Part shown: piece after piece, positions 9,201 to 18,582 of the stretch
Numbering within the stretch: the first letter of the stretch is position 1
Layout: each line of letters begins with the position of its first letter
Assembly: GCF_002234615.1 (NCBI RefSeq)
Contig: NZ_NMQW01000017.1
Location: 372,001-436,000, forward strand
Length of the DNA: 64,000 nt
Source: Paenibacillus rigui
GTDB lineage: Bacteria > Bacillota > Bacilli > Paenibacillales > NBRC-103111
Direction of reading: 5' to 3'
The notes under the pieces: model-generated
Database searches by the model: none
The model's input: the letters and a program-made list of their open reading frames with translations, nothing else
What the model was told of the DNA's origin: nothing
Made by a program: the position numbers and the translations under genes

Positions 9201-9629
9201 TCAATTCACCTCATAACCTAAGGATTGGAGTGCTTTTTTCAATACGGAATCGTTGTTGCCGTAACCGGCATGCTTCTGCTGATGCCAGGCCTCCAGCGGT
9301 TCGAGCCATTCCACGCCGCGTATTTCCTCTACCTGCGCATGTAGGTCTCCGCCCGTCGCCTCGACCAAATAATAATGAACCTCTTTATCGACCAACCCGA
9401 TGCCTGACATGGTGAACTGATACTTAATGGTTTCCAAAGGCTTCACAATCGCTCCGACAATGCCCGTTTCCTCCAAAATCTCCCGTAAGGCCGTCTGTTC
9501 AACGGTTTCACCGGGCTCCATTTTCCCTTTGGGAAGCGTGATTTTGCCGTAACGATCCTGAATCATTTGCACCTGCGTCTCCTGATTATGCTTACGAAAG
9601 ACAACACCGCCAGCGGAGATTTCTTTCAT
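9201..9629 (-). CDS. Nudix hydrolase
   Basis: A small Nudix pyrophosphohydrolase. The Nudix box is complete: G-x5-E-x7-R-E-x2-E-E-x-G, visible from GKMEPGE to REILEETGI. The start at 9629 (142 residues) gives the normal N-terminus MKEISAGGVV; the frame is open up to 9698 and alternative starts exist at 9638 and 9650. It probably hydrolyses a nucleoside diphosphate-X compound. It is coupled to deoC, which suggests nucleotide clean-up, but this is inference. Confidence 0.85.
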   Translation of the reverse strand: MKEISAGGVVFRKHNQETQVQMIQDRYGKITLPKGKMEPGETVEQTALREILEETGIVGAIVKPLETIKYQFTMSGIGLVDKEVHYYLVEATGGDLHAQVEEIRGVEWLEPLEAWHQQKHAGYGNNDSVLKKALQSLGYEVN

Positions 9630-9711
9630 ACCTTCAACCATCCTTTCCATGTCCGAGCCATGATGCATGTACAATACAACCATACCCGTCCTATCCACCG
9701 AGAAAGAAGAA

Positions 9712-9742
9712 GGATTTCATCCTTAAACCTAGAATGAAATCC
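9712..9742 (-). terminator. Terminator after mtaB
   Basis: On the minus strand GGATTTCAT and ATGAAATCC form a perfect 9-bp stem followed by the T-rich TTCTTCTTTCTC, 17 bases past the mtaB stop. Confidence 0.75.
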
Positions 9743-9758
9743 CCAATTCTCAGACTTG

Positions 9759-11108
9759 CTACACGATTAATGCTTTGGAAGCTGCAAAAGGCTGCACAAC
9801 GCGAACCAATTGGCCTCTGGACTCATTAACCCCGGCTTGATTCACCTTCACCTGAACGACGCTTCCGATCAAATCCTCGCTGCCCTCAAACACCAGCTGC
9901 AAGTAGTTGTCCGAGTACCCCATAATGAGACCTTTACCCGGTTCACCCTTATGAGCCCGTTCAGGAATAACCTCCAGCACCTGGCCTTCGAACTGCTTGG
10001 CATAGCTCAATTGCATACGCTCGGACAGATCGATCAGCTCGTGTACACGGCTATTTTTCAGTTCTTCATCAATTTGGTCTTCCATGCGGGCCGCAGGCGT
10101 GCCCGTACGCTTGGAATAAGGGAATACGTGCATTTCAGAGAACTGCATTTGCTCCATAAAGCGGTATCCAGCACGGAACATCTCTTCGGTTTCCCCCGGG
10201 AAACCAACGATGACATCGGTAGTAATCGCTACGCCCGGCATAATTTTGTGAATCCGTTCGATTTTGCCGCCGAATTCAGCTGTGGTGTACTTACGGCGCA
10301 TTCGGGCTAACACGCTGTCATCCCCCGCTTGCAGCGGAATATGCAAATGACGGCACATTTTATCCGAACCGTTCAGTACGTCCAGCACCTCGTCCGTAAT
10401 TTGGCTCGCTTCGATCGAACTGATACGAATACGCTTCAGCCCGTCCACTTTATCCAGATCCCAGAGCAGCTTTGCCAAGCTGTAGTTCTCCATATCTTCC
10501 CCGTAGCCGCCGGTATGAATACCTGTCAGCACAATTTCCTGATATCCTGCGTCAACCAGCATATGTGCTTGCTTGATGACACTTTCCGGTTCCCGGCTGC
10601 GCATCAAGCCGCGGGACCACGGAATGATACAGAAGGTGCAAAAATTGTTGCAGCCCTCTTGAATTTTCAGAAATGCGCGCGTCCGATCGGCAAAATCCGG
10701 CACGTCCAGCTCCTCGAACTGCCGTGTCTTCATAATATTGCGCACCGCATTGATCGGCTGGCGCTCCTGCTGGAGCTGCTGTACGTAAGGCATGATTTTA
10801 TCACGGTCCTGCGTACCGATAACCAGATCCACACCCGGAATGGCCATAATTTCGGCCGGGGACGTCTGCGCATAGCAACCGGTAACGGCTACAATAGCCT
10901 CCGGATTACGGCGAATGGCGCGACGAATCATCTGCCTGCTCTTCTTATCGCCCGTGTTCGTAACGGTACAAGTGTTAATAACATATACGTCCGCTGTCGA
11001 TTCAAAATCCACCTGCTCATAGCCATCCTGCTTGAACAGCTGCCAAATCGCTTCCGTATCGTAAAAGTTGACTTTACAGCCCAGCGTATGAAACGCAACT
11101 GTAGGCAT
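9759..11108 (-). CDS. mtaB: tRNA (N6-threonylcarbamoyladenosine37-C2)-methylthiotransferase
   Basis: MtaB (YqeV) adds a methylthio group to t6A37 of tRNAs reading ANN codons. The 449-residue protein has the N-terminal cluster cysteines (TLGCKVN, INTCTVT, VTGCYAQ), the radical-SAM CNNFCTFC motif, and a C-terminal TRAM-like region. The ATG at 11108 is preceded by GGGAGGATAACGAAG; the longer frame up to 11216 overlaps rsmE and lacks family similarity. It starts six bases after the rsmE stop, in the same order as in B. subtilis (prmA-rsmE-mtaB). Confidence 0.95.
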   Translation of the reverse strand: MPTVAFHTLGCKVNFYDTEAIWQLFKQDGYEQVDFESTADVYVINTCTVTNTGDKKSRQMIRRAIRRNPEAIVAVTGCYAQTSPAEIMAIPGVDLVIGTQDRDKIMPYVQQLQQERQPINAVRNIMKTRQFEELDVPDFADRTRAFLKIQEGCNNFCTFCIIPWSRGLMRSREPESVIKQAHMLVDAGYQEIVLTGIHTGGYGEDMENYSLAKLLWDLDKVDGLKRIRISSIEASQITDEVLDVLNGSDKMCRHLHIPLQAGDDSVLARMRRKYTTAEFGGKIERIHKIMPGVAITTDVIVGFPGETEEMFRAGYRFMEQMQFSEMHVFPYSKRTGTPAARMEDQIDEELKNSRVHELIDLSERMQLSYAKQFEGQVLEVIPERAHKGEPGKGLIMGYSDNYLQLVFEGSEDLIGSVVQVKVNQAGVNESRGQLVRVVQPFAASKALIV

Positions 11109-11113
11109 CTTCG

Positions 11114-11932
11114 TTATCCTCCCATCTCTCCGGATTCGTACAAAATGCACGTGAGACCCACCATAGCGGCCGTCTCCGTTCGTAATATGCGGCGTCCCAA
11201 GCTGACGGACCGGCACCCTGCCGCTTCTGCGGCGGCGATCTCCTGCTCACTGAAGCCCCCTTCGGGCCCAATGATGAGCAGCAGCTTTATGCGGTCGTTC
11301 ACGCCATTGGTTTGAAGCTTTGCAGGGGTGCCCTGCTCCGCCGTATCTATACGAATCGCTTTTCCTTTGGACAAAGCTTCTTGAATCTGGTGCTTTAACT
11401 GTAAGCCGTTTTCCTTCTCGTAGCAAATCCATGCGGCATCCGCCTGTCCGGCAAGCTGCAGCAGCTGCTTCCATGAAAGAGGTGCTTCTACGGTAGGCAC
11501 CCGGTTGCGATGCGCCTGCTCCGCCGCTTCCTTGGCAATTTTTTGCCAGCGTTCGATACGCTTGCTTTCTTTTTTCGCATCCAACTGGACAACGGTCCGC
11601 TCCGATACAAAAGGAATGAATCGATCGGCTCCGATTTCGGTTCCTTTTTGAATAACCAGCTCCATCTTGTCGCCTTTGGGCAAGCTCTGGGCAATCCACA
11701 CCTCAACAGCCGGCTCACGGTCCATAGGCAGACTCTCGACAATATCCGCTACGACCCGGTCTTTCTCCGGCTCCCGGATACGAACCAGAGCCTCCCGGTT
11801 GACACCGTCACTCACGATCACCTGATCACCGGCCTTAGCCCGCATGACACGTATCAAATGATGGGCGTCATCCCCTGCAATCGTAACCGAGTCTTCATGA
11901 AACCATTCAGGGCTTATAAAATAACGCTGCAT
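11114..11932 (-). CDS. rsmE: 16S rRNA (uracil1498-N3)-methyltransferase
   Basis: RsmE methylates U1498 in 16S rRNA. The 272-residue protein has the N-terminal PUA-like part (MQRYFI, DDAHHLIRVMRAK) and the C-terminal SPOUT knot with LLIIGPEGGFSEQE and LGRRILRTETA, which binds SAM. It has the usual family length. It lies between the site-2 protease gene and mtaB. Confidence 0.95.
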   Translation of the reverse strand: MQRYFISPEWFHEDSVTIAGDDAHHLIRVMRAKAGDQVIVSDGVNREALVRIREPEKDRVVADIVESLPMDREPAVEVWIAQSLPKGDKMELVIQKGTEIGADRFIPFVSERTVVQLDAKKESKRIERWQKIAKEAAEQAHRNRVPTVEAPLSWKQLLQLAGQADAAWICYEKENGLQLKHQIQEALSKGKAIRIDTAEQGTPAKLQTNGVNDRIKLLLIIGPEGGFSEQEIAAAEAAGCRSVSLGRRILRTETAAMVGLTCILYESGEMGG

Positions 11933-12004
11933 GTTCTTCTCTACTTTCGTGATGATCTACAGGTTGAAGCATGAAAATATCAAATTTCATCATACAACTT
12001 TTCG

Positions 12005-12068
12005 AATGAAAAAGCCACCGTTAACAATAATCTCCAATCGTTCAAAGAACGCTTCAAGAAGGTGGCCA
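12005..12068 (-). terminator. Branched terminator after the site-2 protease gene
   Basis: On the minus strand GCCACC at the base pairs with GGTGGC, followed by TTTTT. Inside are a CGTTC-TTT-GAACG hairpin and the palindrome CTTCTTGAAG. It begins about nine bases after the stop at 12077, separating this gene from rsmE. Confidence 0.65.
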
Positions 12069-12076
12069 ATCAGCCG

Positions 12077-12757
12077 CTACCCCCTGCCGAACAGAAGGGA
12101 TACAATATAGTTAAACGCGTTCAAAATATCCCACTGCCATGCAAAAATCGGGCCGAGCGTCACGTTGCGGATCGGCTGAATAAAGAACATTAGCAAAATA
12201 ATATAAAACAGCCATTGCTCATGCTCCTTGACCTTGGCCATCCAAGCGCGGGGCAGCAAATCCTCCACAATCCGGTACCCGTCAAGAGGAGGCAGCGGGA
12301 TCAGGTTTAAGATGAACAAGAAAATATTTTGCATAATCATATAAGTCAAAAATAATTGAATCGCCATCTGCACGCCCGTAGACATCGTTTCGAGCAGATG
12401 ATTTTTTTGCAGCAAATATAAAACGATGATGCTTATAAAGCCAAGGACCAGATTGCTGACCGGGCCGGCCAAAGAAACGATAATGCCCATCAATCGGGGG
12501 TTCTTAAAACGCGAACGGTTCACCAGAACCGGCCTTGCCCATCCGATGCCTATGATAAGAAAAAAGATCATGCCGAGCCAATCCACATGGGCTCTCGGGT
12601 TCAAGGTCAATCTGCCCATGGATCGGGGCGTAGGATCCCCGAACCGGTCCGCAAAAAAAGCATGGGCAAACTCATGGACTGCAAACCCAATGAGAAGAAC
12701 GACAAACACAAAAGGCATGTGACTGACCGGGTAAGGTAAGAAGGAGCTCCAATCCAT
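12077..12757 (-). CDS. Site-2 protease family (M50) membrane metalloprotease
   Basis: A 226-residue polytopic membrane protein of peptidase family M50. The zinc motif HEFAH is at residues 28-32 in the first membrane segment, and the third ligand region LPPLDGYRIV lies near residue 155. About five to six hydrophobic segments are visible. There is no PDZ domain, which places it with the minimal YwhC/SREBP-like group and not with RseP. It starts 12 bases after the prmA stop, so it is probably cotranscribed with prmA. Substrate unknown. Confidence 0.88.
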   Translation of the reverse strand: MDWSSFLPYPVSHMPFVFVVLLIGFAVHEFAHAFFADRFGDPTPRSMGRLTLNPRAHVDWLGMIFFLIIGIGWARPVLVNRSRFKNPRLMGIIVSLAGPVSNLVLGFISIIVLYLLQKNHLLETMSTGVQMAIQLFLTYMIMQNIFLFILNLIPLPPLDGYRIVEDLLPRAWMAKVKEHEQWLFYIILLMFFIQPIRNVTLGPIFAWQWDILNAFNYIVSLLFGRG

Positions 12758-12768
12758 GAATGAACCAC

Positions 12769-13764
12769 CTACGGCTTTCTAGCAATAATGACGACCCAAT
12801 CCTGGTCTTCGTGGCGGTCGGTCACAGTAAATCCAACCTCTGTCAGCCCTTTTTCCACATCGTCCTGCTTGCTCTTAATCACTCCCGAAACGACATATGT
12901 GCCGCCCGATGCCAATACGTCATATACATCCTTGACGAACAGCAATATAATTTCGGCCAAAATGTTCGCTACGACGACCTGTACCGGAAGCTTAACACCT
13001 AAAGCGGCTGCCGCAGACGGGTTGGATTCAGCAGAAGCACCCTCGCGGAGCACGCCGAGCAGATCACTCAATTTTATCGTGATATCGTTGTCCAGTCCGT
13101 TCAGACGGGTGTTCTCCGTTGCACTGGACACCGCTACCGGGTCCAGGTCAAGCGCTAATACATGCTTCGCCCCAAGCTTCGCAGCAGCTATTGCCAGAAC
13201 GCCGGAGCCGGTTCCTACATCAATGACATCATCGCCTTGTCGGATGACCTTCTCTAATGTTTTCAGACACAATGAGGTGGTGGCATGCGTACCTGTGCCG
13301 AACGCCATTCCAGGGTCCAGCTCGATGATCAGCTCGTCCGGTTCTGGAGTATATTCCTCCCACGTCGGTTTGATCGTCATCCGATCCGTGATACGAAGCG
13401 GCTTGAAATATTGCTTCCAGTTGTTCGCCCAATCCTCATCGTCAACCTCCTTCAGCTCAAAGGTTGGATTGCCCGTATCAATATCGAATTCGGTTAACTG
13501 AGCTACCGAAGCCTGTAACTGCTCCATGACGGATTCCATATCTGTTCCTTCCGAGAAATAACCTTTAATCTCGGCGCGTCCTTCAGGAATATCGTTAAGC
13601 GGCTTTTCATACCATTGTCCAAGGGACGTATCTCTTTCTTTGTTCAGCGTGCCCGATTCTTCAATCGCAACGCCGCCGGCTCCGAGCTCATGTATAAAGT
13701 TCGAAATCATCTCAATCGCTTCTTCTGTCGTATGTACCGTTACTTCATGCCAACGCATGTTCAA
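12769..13764 (-). CDS. prmA: Ribosomal protein L11 methyltransferase
   Basis: PrmA trimethylates ribosomal protein L11 using SAM. The 331-residue protein has an N-terminal substrate-recognition domain (MRWHEVTVHTTEEA), PGMAFGTGTHATT, the SAM motif DVGTGSGVLAIAAA and VVANILAEII. A linker insertion around residues 230-245 (EGASAESNPSAAAALG) makes it slightly longer than usual. Its position downstream of dnaJ matches B. subtilis yqeT. Confidence 0.95.
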   Translation of the reverse strand: MNMRWHEVTVHTTEEAIEMISNFIHELGAGGVAIEESGTLNKERDTSLGQWYEKPLNDIPEGRAEIKGYFSEGTDMESVMEQLQASVAQLTEFDIDTGNPTFELKEVDDEDWANNWKQYFKPLRITDRMTIKPTWEEYTPEPDELIIELDPGMAFGTGTHATTSLCLKTLEKVIRQGDDVIDVGTGSGVLAIAAAKLGAKHVLALDLDPVAVSSATENTRLNGLDNDITIKLSDLLGVLREGASAESNPSAAAALGVKLPVQVVVANILAEIILLFVKDVYDVLASGGTYVVSGVIKSKQDDVEKGLTEVGFTVTDRHEDQDWVVIIARKP

Positions 13765-13828
13765 ATCCTCCCTAAACTTTCATCTCTTCAAAAGCACATG
13801 ATTACCAGTATACAATAAATTGGCAAAA

Positions 13829-13862
13829 CAAAAAAGCTTCCATCCAAAGGAAGCTTTAAGGT
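13829..13862 (-). terminator. Terminator after the 124-residue hypothetical gene
   Basis: On the minus strand AAAGCTTCC and GGAAGCTTT form the stem, followed by TTTTGTTTT. The start lies next to the stop at 13866. The run of A on the other side makes it bidirectional in principle. Confidence 0.85.
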
Positions 13863-13865
13863 AGC

Positions 13866-14240
13866 TTATATTTTCCCGCCGGCCTCACGTATGACACGGA
13901 GCGCCTGTTCCTCATAATGCTCGTCGACAATAACCGTCATGATCGTGTCGAGCCGGTTCTCTTCATCATATTCTCCGCCATTCGACAATCCGCTTGCGTC
14001 CACGCTGGCGGCAGCCATCACGCCACCGATTGGAGCTGGATTGTCCGAGCCCAACGTCAAATAAGCAAGCCCCGGAAAGCTTCCGGTCACCGGGTTCACA
14101 CTTTGCCCCACCTCTGCACCATGCAGCTCTCCGATGCGATCTACGCTCACTTCGGCAACGCGTAGCGCTCGTAGCTTCGGAACAATACTTTCCGCTTCAG
14201 CGGGGGAATGAAAATAGGCTAAAATATTTTTCTCACCCAT
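13866..14240 (-). CDS. Conserved-looking hypothetical protein, 124 residues
   Basis: A small soluble acidic protein with no motif I recognise. The N-terminus (KNILAYFHSPAEAESIVPKLRAL) has the beta-helix look of small stress-protein domains such as the YflT type, the middle is glycine-rich, and a second beta-alpha unit (MTVIVDEHYEEQALRVIREAGG) ends the protein. GAGGTGAGATCAA precedes the ATG. It lies between prmA and the YfhD-like gene with its own terminator. No function is assigned. Confidence 0.7.
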   Translation of the reverse strand: MGEKNILAYFHSPAEAESIVPKLRALRVAEVSVDRIGELHGAEVGQSVNPVTGSFPGLAYLTLGSDNPAPIGGVMAAASVDASGLSNGGEYDEENRLDTIMTVIVDEHYEEQALRVIREAGGKI

Positions 14241-14286
14241 TTGATCTCACCTCCGTTCCATCATCCAAAAGAAGAGTTGCTTTTGC

Positions 14287-14442
14287 TTAAGATTGCTGTC
14301 TGGCGTCCGCTTCTTTGGAACGCTCCAATGCTTCCAGATCCTCGTTGTCCGCGGCCTCCGAGCTGAATTCTACATCTTCATTTTTCGCTATAGGCAATTG
14401 ACGGTGGTTTTGTTGAAATTGTTCTTTGGATTGTTTGACCAT
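14287..14442 (-). CDS. YfhD-like small protein
   Basis: A 51-residue charged protein. The segment VEFSSEAADNEDLEAL followed by A-rich ERSKEADARQQ resembles the small YfhD family of Bacillus. Function is unknown; some such proteins are made during sporulation. I chose ATG 14442, preceded by GGGAGGAAATAAA. An ATG at 14478 would place that ribosome-binding site inside the coding sequence. Confidence 0.6.
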   Translation of the reverse strand: MVKQSKEQFQQNHRQLPIAKNEDVEFSSEAADNEDLEALERSKEADARQQS

Positions 14443-14554
14443 TTTATTTCCTCCCGCATGTTCGTTTGAATAGGACAAATGACAAAATGAGCCTCATTAC
14501 AGCCTTTGGTTATTGTCTTCACTTTCCTTAAGTCCTATACAATGCAGGATATAT

Positions 14555-14600
14555 AAAAAAAACACACCCACGGGGCAGTTCGCTCCCTGGATGTGCATCT
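14555..14600 (-). terminator. Terminator of the hrcA-dnaJ operon
   Basis: On the minus strand an imperfect GC-rich stem (ACATCC-GGG against CCC-GGGTGT) is followed by eight T residues, about 20 bases after the dnaJ stop. Confidence 0.8.
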
Positions 14601-14619
14601 CTTAAGATAAGGAAAATGA

Positions 14620-15747
14620 TTAATCGCCCAGAATGGCTTTTTTCATACGTTCAAAGATGGATTGGTGCTGCTCATGCGTATGTTCGCCGCTCTGGCGGGC
14701 AAATTCACGCAGATGCTCCCTCTGCTCCTCACTTAGGTTGGTTGGAGTCACCACAACCACCTTCACGTGCTGATCTCCTTGACCGTAGCCTCTTAACCGG
14801 GGAACGCCTTTTCCTTTCAAGCGGAAGTACGTATCGGTTTGGGTGCCTGCCGGAATTTTCAGCTTTACTTTCTCCGTCAGCGTAGGAATCTCAATCTCGT
14901 CTCCAAGCGCAGCTTGGGCGAAGGTTAAAGGAATTTCACAATAAATATCATCATTCTCGCGCTCGAAGAAATCATGCGGTTTCACCCGGATGACTACGAA
15001 CAAATCGCCTGAAGGACCGCCGCGGCTTCCTGCTTCCCCTTCTCCGGAAACACGAAGCTGAGCTCCTTCGTCCACACCCGCAGGGATGTTCAAATGGATT
15101 GTACGCTGCTTCTTCACTTTGCCCGAGCCGTGGCAAGTGCCGCATTTGTCCTTGATCGTTACGCCTTGCCCGTTGCAGGCCGAACACACTCTCCGGTTAA
15201 CAATGCGTCCGAATGCGGTATTTTGTACAACCTCCTGTTGGCCGCTGCCATGGCATACGGTACACGTTTCCGGTTTTGTGCCGGGCTTGGCGCCGTTTCC
15301 GTGACACGTTTCGCACGTTTCCGTTCTTGGAATTTGAATATCCAGCTCTTTCCCGAACACGGCTTCCTTGAATTCAATGGTAAGCGTGTATTGGAGATCA
15401 TTCCCCCGCTGAGGCGCATTCGGGTTCCGACGCTGCCCTCCGCCGCCGCCAAAGAACATATCAAATAAATCGCCAAAGCCGCCGAAATCCGCATTGCCGC
15501 CGTTAAAGCCGCCGCCCATCCCCTGATTCGGGTCCACATGACCAAAACGGTCATACTGCGCTTTCTTCTGGTCGTCACTTAATACATCGTAAGCTTCTTT
15601 GGCTTCCTTAAATTTCTGTTCCGCATCCGCTGCTTTATTTACATCCGGATGGAACTTGCGAGCCATTTGCCGATAAGCTTTCTTGATATCGTCTTGCGAA
15701 GCATCCTTGCCTAGACCAAGTACCTCGTAATAATCGCGTTTACTCAT
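14620..15747 (-). CDS. dnaJ: Chaperone protein DnaJ
   Basis: Hsp40 co-chaperone that stimulates DnaK ATPase. The 375-residue protein has an N-terminal J domain with HPD (RKFHPDVNK), a Gly/Phe-rich stretch with [16 protein letters not shown], four CxxCxGxG zinc repeats ([32 protein letters not shown]) and two substrate-binding domains. ATG 15747 follows GGGAGTGGAACG; the frame extends 15 codons upstream without family sequence. Last gene of the Hsp70 operon. Confidence 0.97.
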   Translation of the reverse strand: MSKRDYYEVLGLGKDASQDDIKKAYRQMARKFHPDVNKAADAEQKFKEAKEAYDVLSDDQKKAQYDRFGHVDPNQGMGGGFNGGNADFGGFGDLFDMFFGGGGGQRRNPNAPQRGNDLQYTLTIEFKEAVFGKELDIQIPRTETCETCHGNGAKPGTKPETCTVCHGSGQQEVVQNTAFGRIVNRRVCSACNGQGVTIKDKCGTCHGSGKVKKQRTIHLNIPAGVDEGAQLRVSGEGEAGSRGGPSGDLFVVIRVKPHDFFERENDDIYCEIPLTFAQAALGDEIEIPTLTEKVKLKIPAGTQTDTYFRLKGKGVPRLRGYGQGDQHVKVVVVTPTNLSEEQREHLREFARQSGEHTHEQHQSIFERMKKAILGD

Positions 15748-15860
15748 CGTTCCACTCCCATCTTTCAAACCACACCAACCATCAAAAACCAATTATACTT
15801 TTTATTCCGAAGATATGCCACCTGGAAAGATGGCAAAATCGTATCCTAGAGCAAAGGGAA

Positions 15861-15887
15861 AGTCAAAGCCAATAAATGGCTTTGACT
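15861..15887 (-). promoter_or_regulatory. Hairpin between dnaK and dnaJ
   Basis: AGTCAAAGCCA and TGGCTTTGACT are perfect 11-bp arms around five bases. On the minus strand the stem is followed only by TTTCCC, so it is a weak terminator or an RNA-processing or stability element. It could lower dnaJ expression relative to dnaK. Confidence 0.6.
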
Positions 15888-15921
15888 CTTGTTCAAGCTA
15901 TGTCATGCTGCTTAGTAAAAA

Positions 15922-17760
15922 TTAGTTTTGCTTCTTATCGTCTACAACTTCGTAATCTGCGTCAACGACGTTGTCTTTTTTCGCGCTGCCTTCAGCTGCT
16001 CCAGCTTCCCCGGCTTGCTGTTGTTGAGCGGCTTGCTCATACAGCTTAACGGACAATTGCTGAACCACTTCCGTCAACTCGTCGGTAGCTGCTTTAATTT
16101 CATCCAAGTTGTCGCCTTGAAGCGCCTTTTGGACTTTTTCTTTCGCTGCATTCGCTTTGTCGATTTCAGCTTGGTCCACTTTATCTCCAAGATCTTTAAT
16201 CGTTTTATCAACCGAATAAACCAATTGGTCGGCATTGTTACGTGCTTCAACCAATTCTTTACGTTTGCGGTCTTCCTCAGCGTGAGCCTCGGCATCCTTC
16301 ATCATGCGCTCCACTTCTTCATCGGACAAGCCGCTGGAGGACGTGATCGTAATTTTTTGGCTTTTGCCCGTACCTTTATCCAATGCATTTACATTAACGA
16401 TCCCGTTGGCATCGATGTCGAAAGTAACTTCGATTTGTGGTACGCCGCGTGGTGCCGGAGGAATATCTCCCAGGATAAAGCGTCCCAGTGTTTTATTATC
16501 GTTAGCCATCGAGCGTTCGCCTTGCAGAACGTGAATTTCTACGCTAGGCTGGCTGTCGGCATACGTTGTGAATACTTGGGATTTGGTTGTAGGAATCGTT
16601 GTATTGCGGTCGATCATTTTGGTGAACACGCCGCCCGCAGTTTCGATACCCAAGGACAATGGAGTGACGTCCAGCAAGACAACATCCTTTACATCGCCAG
16701 TCAGTACGCCCGCTTGAACCGCAGCACCCAAGGCTACAACCTCATCCGGGTTTACGCCTTTGTGAGGCTCTTTGCCAATCAAACGTTTTACCGCTTCTTG
16801 AACTGCAGGAATACGAGTCGAACCCCCGACAAGAACAACCTTATCGATTTGGTTCGCAGACAAGCCTGCATCGCTCAATGCTTGGCGAGTCGGGCCCATA
16901 GTTCTTTCTACCAATGCCGCGGAAATCTCTTCAAATTTCGCACGAGTCAGGTTGATCTCCAAGTGCTGAGGCACTCCGTCTACAACCGTAATAAACGGAA
17001 GGGAAATCGTCGTTGTCAATACGCCGGAAAGCTCTTTCTTCGCTTTTTCCGCAGCGTCCTTCAAACGTTGAACAGCAGCTTTGTCCTTGCTCAGGTCAAT
17101 GCCTTGCTCTTTTTTGAATTCGGATACCAGATAGTCGATAATCACTTGGTCGAAGTCGTCACCGCCCAAATGGTTGTCCCCGCTAGTAGCCTTAACTTCG
17201 AAGAAGCCATCGCCCAGCTCGAGCACGGAAACGTCGAACGTACCGCCGCCCAAGTCGTAAACCAGGATCGTTTGGTCTTCGGATTTCTCCATACCGTAAG
17301 CCAATGCTGCTGCTGTCGGCTCATTGACAATACGCAGTACTTCCAGACCGGCAATTTTACCAGCGTCCTTGGTAGCTTGACGTTGGCTGTCGTTAAAGTA
17401 AGCAGGAACGGTAATAACCGCTTGCGTTACTGTAGATCCAAGGTAAGCTTCAGCGTCCGCTTTCAGCTTTTGAAGGATGATGGCGGAAATTTCTTGAGGT
17501 GTGTAGTCTGTTCCGTCAATGCTTTCTTTGTGGTTCGTTCCCATATGACGCTTGATGGAAATAACCGTACGATCCGGATTCGTGATCGCTTGGCGTTTGG
17601 CTGTCTCACCGACTACACGCTCGCCGTCTTTCTTGAAGCCTACGACCGATGGCGTCGTCCGGTTGCCTTCGGCGTTAGGAATAACGACCGCTTCGCCGCC
17701 TTCCATTACAGCCACACAAGAGTTCGTTGTACCTAAGTCAATACCGATTACTTTACTCAT
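15922..17760 (-). CDS. dnaK: Chaperone protein DnaK (Hsp70)
   Basis: ATP-dependent Hsp70 of 612 residues. Visible signatures are [44 protein letters not shown], the substrate-binding domain, and the C-terminal acidic tail [13 protein letters not shown]. The linker [15 protein letters not shown] is canonical. It lies 98 bases after grpE. Strong codon bias is shown by a long spurious antisense frame. Confidence 0.98.
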   Translation of the reverse strand: MSKVIGIDLGTTNSCVAVMEGGEAVVIPNAEGNRTTPSVVGFKKDGERVVGETAKRQAITNPDRTVISIKRHMGTNHKESIDGTDYTPQEISAIILQKLKADAEAYLGSTVTQAVITVPAYFNDSQRQATKDAGKIAGLEVLRIVNEPTAAALAYGMEKSEDQTILVYDLGGGTFDVSVLELGDGFFEVKATSGDNHLGGDDFDQVIIDYLVSEFKKEQGIDLSKDKAAVQRLKDAAEKAKKELSGVLTTTISLPFITVVDGVPQHLEINLTRAKFEEISAALVERTMGPTRQALSDAGLSANQIDKVVLVGGSTRIPAVQEAVKRLIGKEPHKGVNPDEVVALGAAVQAGVLTGDVKDVVLLDVTPLSLGIETAGGVFTKMIDRNTTIPTTKSQVFTTYADSQPSVEIHVLQGERSMANDNKTLGRFILGDIPPAPRGVPQIEVTFDIDANGIVNVNALDKGTGKSQKITITSSSGLSDEEVERMMKDAEAHAEEDRKRKELVEARNNADQLVYSVDKTIKDLGDKVDQAEIDKANAAKEKVQKALQGDNLDEIKAATDELTEVVQQLSVKLYEQAAQQQQAGEAGAAEGSAKKDNVVDADYEVVDDKKQN

Positions 17761-17858
17761 GCTTGTTTGAACCTCCTTCGATTATGAAAAGCCTATTTGC
17801 TTAGTTTATGTCATGGAGAATGATCATGATTATTGAAAATGGCTGAAGGCCACGCGCC

Positions 17859-18446
17859 TTAAGAGCTTACTTTCACCATTGCAGGGCGCAGCACCTTGTC
17901 TTTGAGCAGGTAGCCTTTTTGCAGCTCTTCCACTACAATGCCTTCCTCATGCTCATCAGATTCCACCTGCATGATCGCTTGATGATATTCCGGATTGAAC
18001 GGTTGGCCTACGGCTTCCATCGGCTTTAAGCCTTCGGCCGCCAGCACTTGATCCAATTGACGGAAGATCATATCGACACCTTTCAGCAGGGCATCGTAAT
18101 CATTGCTATCTTTGCCTGCGGCCAAAGCGCGCTCGAAGTTATCCACAACGGGCAATAGCTGCTCCACCACTTTTAAGGATGCATATTTAGCGAACTCTTC
18201 CTTTTCCTGACGCGTGCGTCTTCTGAAGTTGTCAAAATCCGCCTGCGCGCGAAGCAAACGCTGGTAATGCTCATCCGCTTGCTGCTTCAGCTGCTCAATC
18301 TCCTGCTGTTCTGGAGAAAGCGATGCCTGCTCTTGGGATGACTCCTGTGCTGCATCTGTAGTTTCTGCCTCAGCTTGCGCATTTTCATTGTATGTAGCGT
18401 CCACTTCTTGTTCCGTGTTCGCCTGATGATTTTGTTCAGTACTCAA
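17859..18446 (-). CDS. grpE: Nucleotide exchange factor GrpE
   Basis: GrpE releases ADP from DnaK. The 195-residue protein has an acidic Gln/Glu-rich N-terminus, a long coiled coil (EIEQLKQQADEHYQRLLRAQ, then DFDNFRRRT) and the beta domain ending in LRPAMVKVSS. Position and spacing fit the hrcA-grpE-dnaK-dnaJ operon. Confidence 0.97.
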   Translation of the reverse strand: MSTEQNHQANTEQEVDATYNENAQAEAETTDAAQESSQEQASLSPEQQEIEQLKQQADEHYQRLLRAQADFDNFRRRTRQEKEEFAKYASLKVVEQLLPVVDNFERALAAGKDSNDYDALLKGVDMIFRQLDQVLAAEGLKPMEAVGQPFNPEYHQAIMQVESDEHEEGIVVEELQKGYLLKDKVLRPAMVKVSS

Positions 18447-18582
18447 TGTCTGTCACCTCCTTGATCCGAATCCGAACCTTTGTATACTTTGTCTATTGTA
18501 ACCAGCCTGCACAGGTTGTAAGCAGGCGTACGTGGATTCACGAAGTCATTTGCTCCCGAGCGTTCTCGGTTAGCCGAATTCG

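Noticed and set aside
10329-11315. 328-codon plus-strand frame across mtaB and rsmE
   Set aside because: It crosses two well-supported minus-strand genes and shows no motif.
15928-17736. 602-codon plus-strand frame opposite dnaK
   Set aside because: It is the complement of a highly codon-biased gene. It has no ribosome-binding site and no family-like composition.
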